22,114 bases of DNA. Source: Candidatus Desantisiibacteriota bacterium. GTDB lineage: Bacteria > JACRDZ01. The notes under the pieces are model-generated. The model worked only from the letters and a program-made list of their open reading frames with translations, was not told where the DNA came from and did not search any database. Positions 20,976 to 22,114 of the stretch are shown here, in pieces (within the stretch, counting starts at the first letter, position 1; the number at the start of each line of letters is the position of its first letter). The DNA lies in assembly GCA_016209155.1 (NCBI GenBank), contig JACQWU010000120.1:1-22114 (forward strand). Reading direction: 5' to 3'. Made by a program: the position numbers and the translations under genes.

Positions 20976-22112
20976 TTACAATCCTAATTCCTTCAAATAA
21001 CCATTCATCTCTTTCCTTACAGAAGTAAGTTCATCTTCTAATGTCTCAATCTCTTTCTGTACTGCTTTAATATCGATTTCTTCTTCTTCCTCAAATGTAT
21101 CAACATAACGAGGGATATTCAGGTTATATTCATTTTCTTTAATATCATCTATGGTTGCTCTATATGAGTATTTATCATACGTTTTATATTCTTTATATGT
21201 TTTAACGATTTTTTCTATGTGTTCATTGCGCAGTTTGTTTTGCGTTTTTTCTTTTTCAAATTCATGGCTGGCGTCTATGAATAGGAGATCTTTTGTTTTT
21301 CTGTTTTTCTTAAATACTAAAACAGCAACAGGAATTCCAACACCATAAAACAAATTGGATGGTAGCCCTATCACTGCATCAAGGATATTTTCCTCAACGA
21401 ATTTCTGACGGATAACACCTTCGGAGCCTCCTCTGAATAACACTCCATGAGGCACGATTACGGCTACTCTGCCGGACTCATTCATGGTTTCAACCATATG
21501 GGTCACAAACGCGTAGTCCCCCTTGCTTTTAGGAGGTACGCCGCGATGAAAGCGTCTGAATTTATCCGCGCTCGCACTCTCCGCGCCCCATTTATCAAGT
21601 GAAAAAGGTGGATTGGCTGTAACAATATCAAACTTCATTAAGTTATCATTCTCAATGAGCTTGGGAGTGTTAAGAGTGTCTCCCCACTCAATCCTTGCAT
21701 TGTCAATCCCGTGAAGAAACATGTTCATCATACAAAGAGCCCATGTGCTTCCATTGCTTTCCTGTCCATATAAAGAAAAATTATGATCTTTAATTTCCTT
21801 AGATACTTGTATTAGAAGCGATCCCGACCCGCTGGTAGGATCACAAATGCGTTCTCCGGACTTAGGCTGTAATAGTTTTGCCAAAAGTATAGCCACTTCC
21901 GAAGGAGTGTAGAATTCACCGCCTTTTTTCCCTGCGTCACTGGCAAAGCGCGCAATGAGGTATTCGTAGGTATTGCCTATAACATCAAGAGTACCAATTC
22001 TTGAAGAACGTAAGTCCATACGCTGGTCAGCAAAATCTTCAATTAAATGCTTAAGCCGTTTATTGCGGTCTTTGGTTTGCCCGAGATTTGACTCAGAATT
22101 AAAATCAATGTT
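20976..22112 (-). CDS. hsdM: Type I restriction-modification methylase subunit HsdM (N-terminus beyond the right edge)
   Basis: The frame is open to the window end, so the gene is partial; 378 residues are visible. An internal Met at 22019 is not the start, because the codons before it (LGQTKDRNKRLKHLIEDFAD) continue the conserved HsdM sequence. Motifs: GGEFYTPSEVA, SAM-binding motif I DPTSGSGSLL, and catalytic NPPF (TANPPFSLDKWG), marking an N6-adenine methylase. Conserved YAFVTHMVE, GRVAVIVPHGVLFRGGSEG and NLFYGVGIPVAVLVF follow. The C-terminal coiled segment (VQKEIETLEDELTSVRKEM) would contact HsdS. It is the first gene of the visible operon and looks intact over the visible part, so methylation could persist even though hsdR is interrupted. 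Confidence 0.92.
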   Translation of the reverse strand, partial: NIDFNSESNLGQTKDRNKRLKHLIEDFADQRMDLRSSRIGTLDVIGNTYEYLIARFASDAGKKGGEFYTPSEVAILLAKLLQPKSGERICDPTSGSGSLLIQVSKEIKDHNFSLYGQESNGSTWALCMMNMFLHGIDNARIEWGDTLNTPKLIENDNLMKFDIVTANPPFSLDKWGAESASADKFRRFHRGVPPKSKGDYAFVTHMVETMNESGRVAVIVPHGVLFRGGSEGVIRQKFVEENILDAVIGLPSNLFYGVGIPVAVLVFKKNRKTKDLLFIDASHEFEKEKTQNKLRNEHIEKIVKTYKEYKTYDKYSYRATIDDIKENEYNLNIPRYVDTFEEEEEIDIKAVQKEIETLEDELTSVRKEMNGYLKELGL

Positions 22113-22114
22113 AC

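Noticed and set aside
1-22114. tRNA, rRNA or riboswitch genes
   Set aside because: I saw no cloverleaf with TTCGA-type arm, no rRNA-like sequence and no known riboswitch core in the gaps.

Overview
The window is AT-rich bacterial DNA. It contrasts with a dispersed family of GC-rich palindromic repeats whose ends read GTAGGGGC...GCCCCTAC. Genes are dense, ribosome binding sites are GGAGG/AAGG-like, and two clean TTGAC-/TATAAT promoters are visible. The mix is a SpoIID/LytB protein, a YhaN/YhaO-like pair, a very large secreted RHS protein, a type I restriction system with RhuM proteins, and a REP-associated tyrosine transposase. This suggests an environmental, probably anaerobic, Gram-negative-type bacterium. 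No phylum can be assigned from the sequence. TGA is used as an ordinary stop throughout, so the code is standard bacterial.

Left part (1-6 kb). Two genes read rightward: a secreted SpoIID/LytB-domain protein that ends early at an in-frame TAA, and a small six-cysteine protein. Facing them on the minus strand is a DNA-repair-type pair: a YhaO/SbcD-like phosphoesterase, then a YhaN/SbcC-like ATPase with a membrane segment in its coiled coil. Between the two sits a Phd-type antitoxin with its own promoter and operator, plus the C-terminal stump of its PIN toxin. The cassette is bracketed by a perfect 17-bp direct repeat made from the yhaO-stop/yhaN-start overlap. It therefore looks inserted at that junction without breaking either gene.

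Middle (6-11.5 kb). A 1581-residue secreted RHS/YD-repeat protein has a short cysteine-rich variable C-terminus, and an unrecognised exported protein follows it. This resembles a polymorphic-toxin locus, with the follower a possible partner.

Right part (11.8-22.1 kb), all on the minus strand. A type I restriction-modification operon reads hsdM (running off the right edge), hsdS, hsdR, then a YgjP-like metallopeptidase joined to hsdR by an ATGA overlap. It is interrupted twice. A REP-associated transposase lies between hsdM and hsdS. A graveyard of defence and accessory genes lies between hsdS and hsdR: an OLD-type ATPase/nuclease with an internal deletion, the N-terminus of a UvrD-type helicase, fragments of two RhuM genes and one intact RhuM. 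hsdR itself is split by one in-frame TGA.

Two signals stand out. First, the GC-rich palindromes are not confined to gaps. They are read in frame inside three proteins (the transposase, HsdR and the metallopeptidase), where they appear as peptides such as VGAGLAPA, and they supply the stop codons of two genes. Second, each RhuM copy carries, at the same codons, a perfect 10-11-bp palindrome with a 5-nt loop. The arm sequences differ between copies but always change in compensating pairs, a covarying hairpin hidden inside coding sequence.
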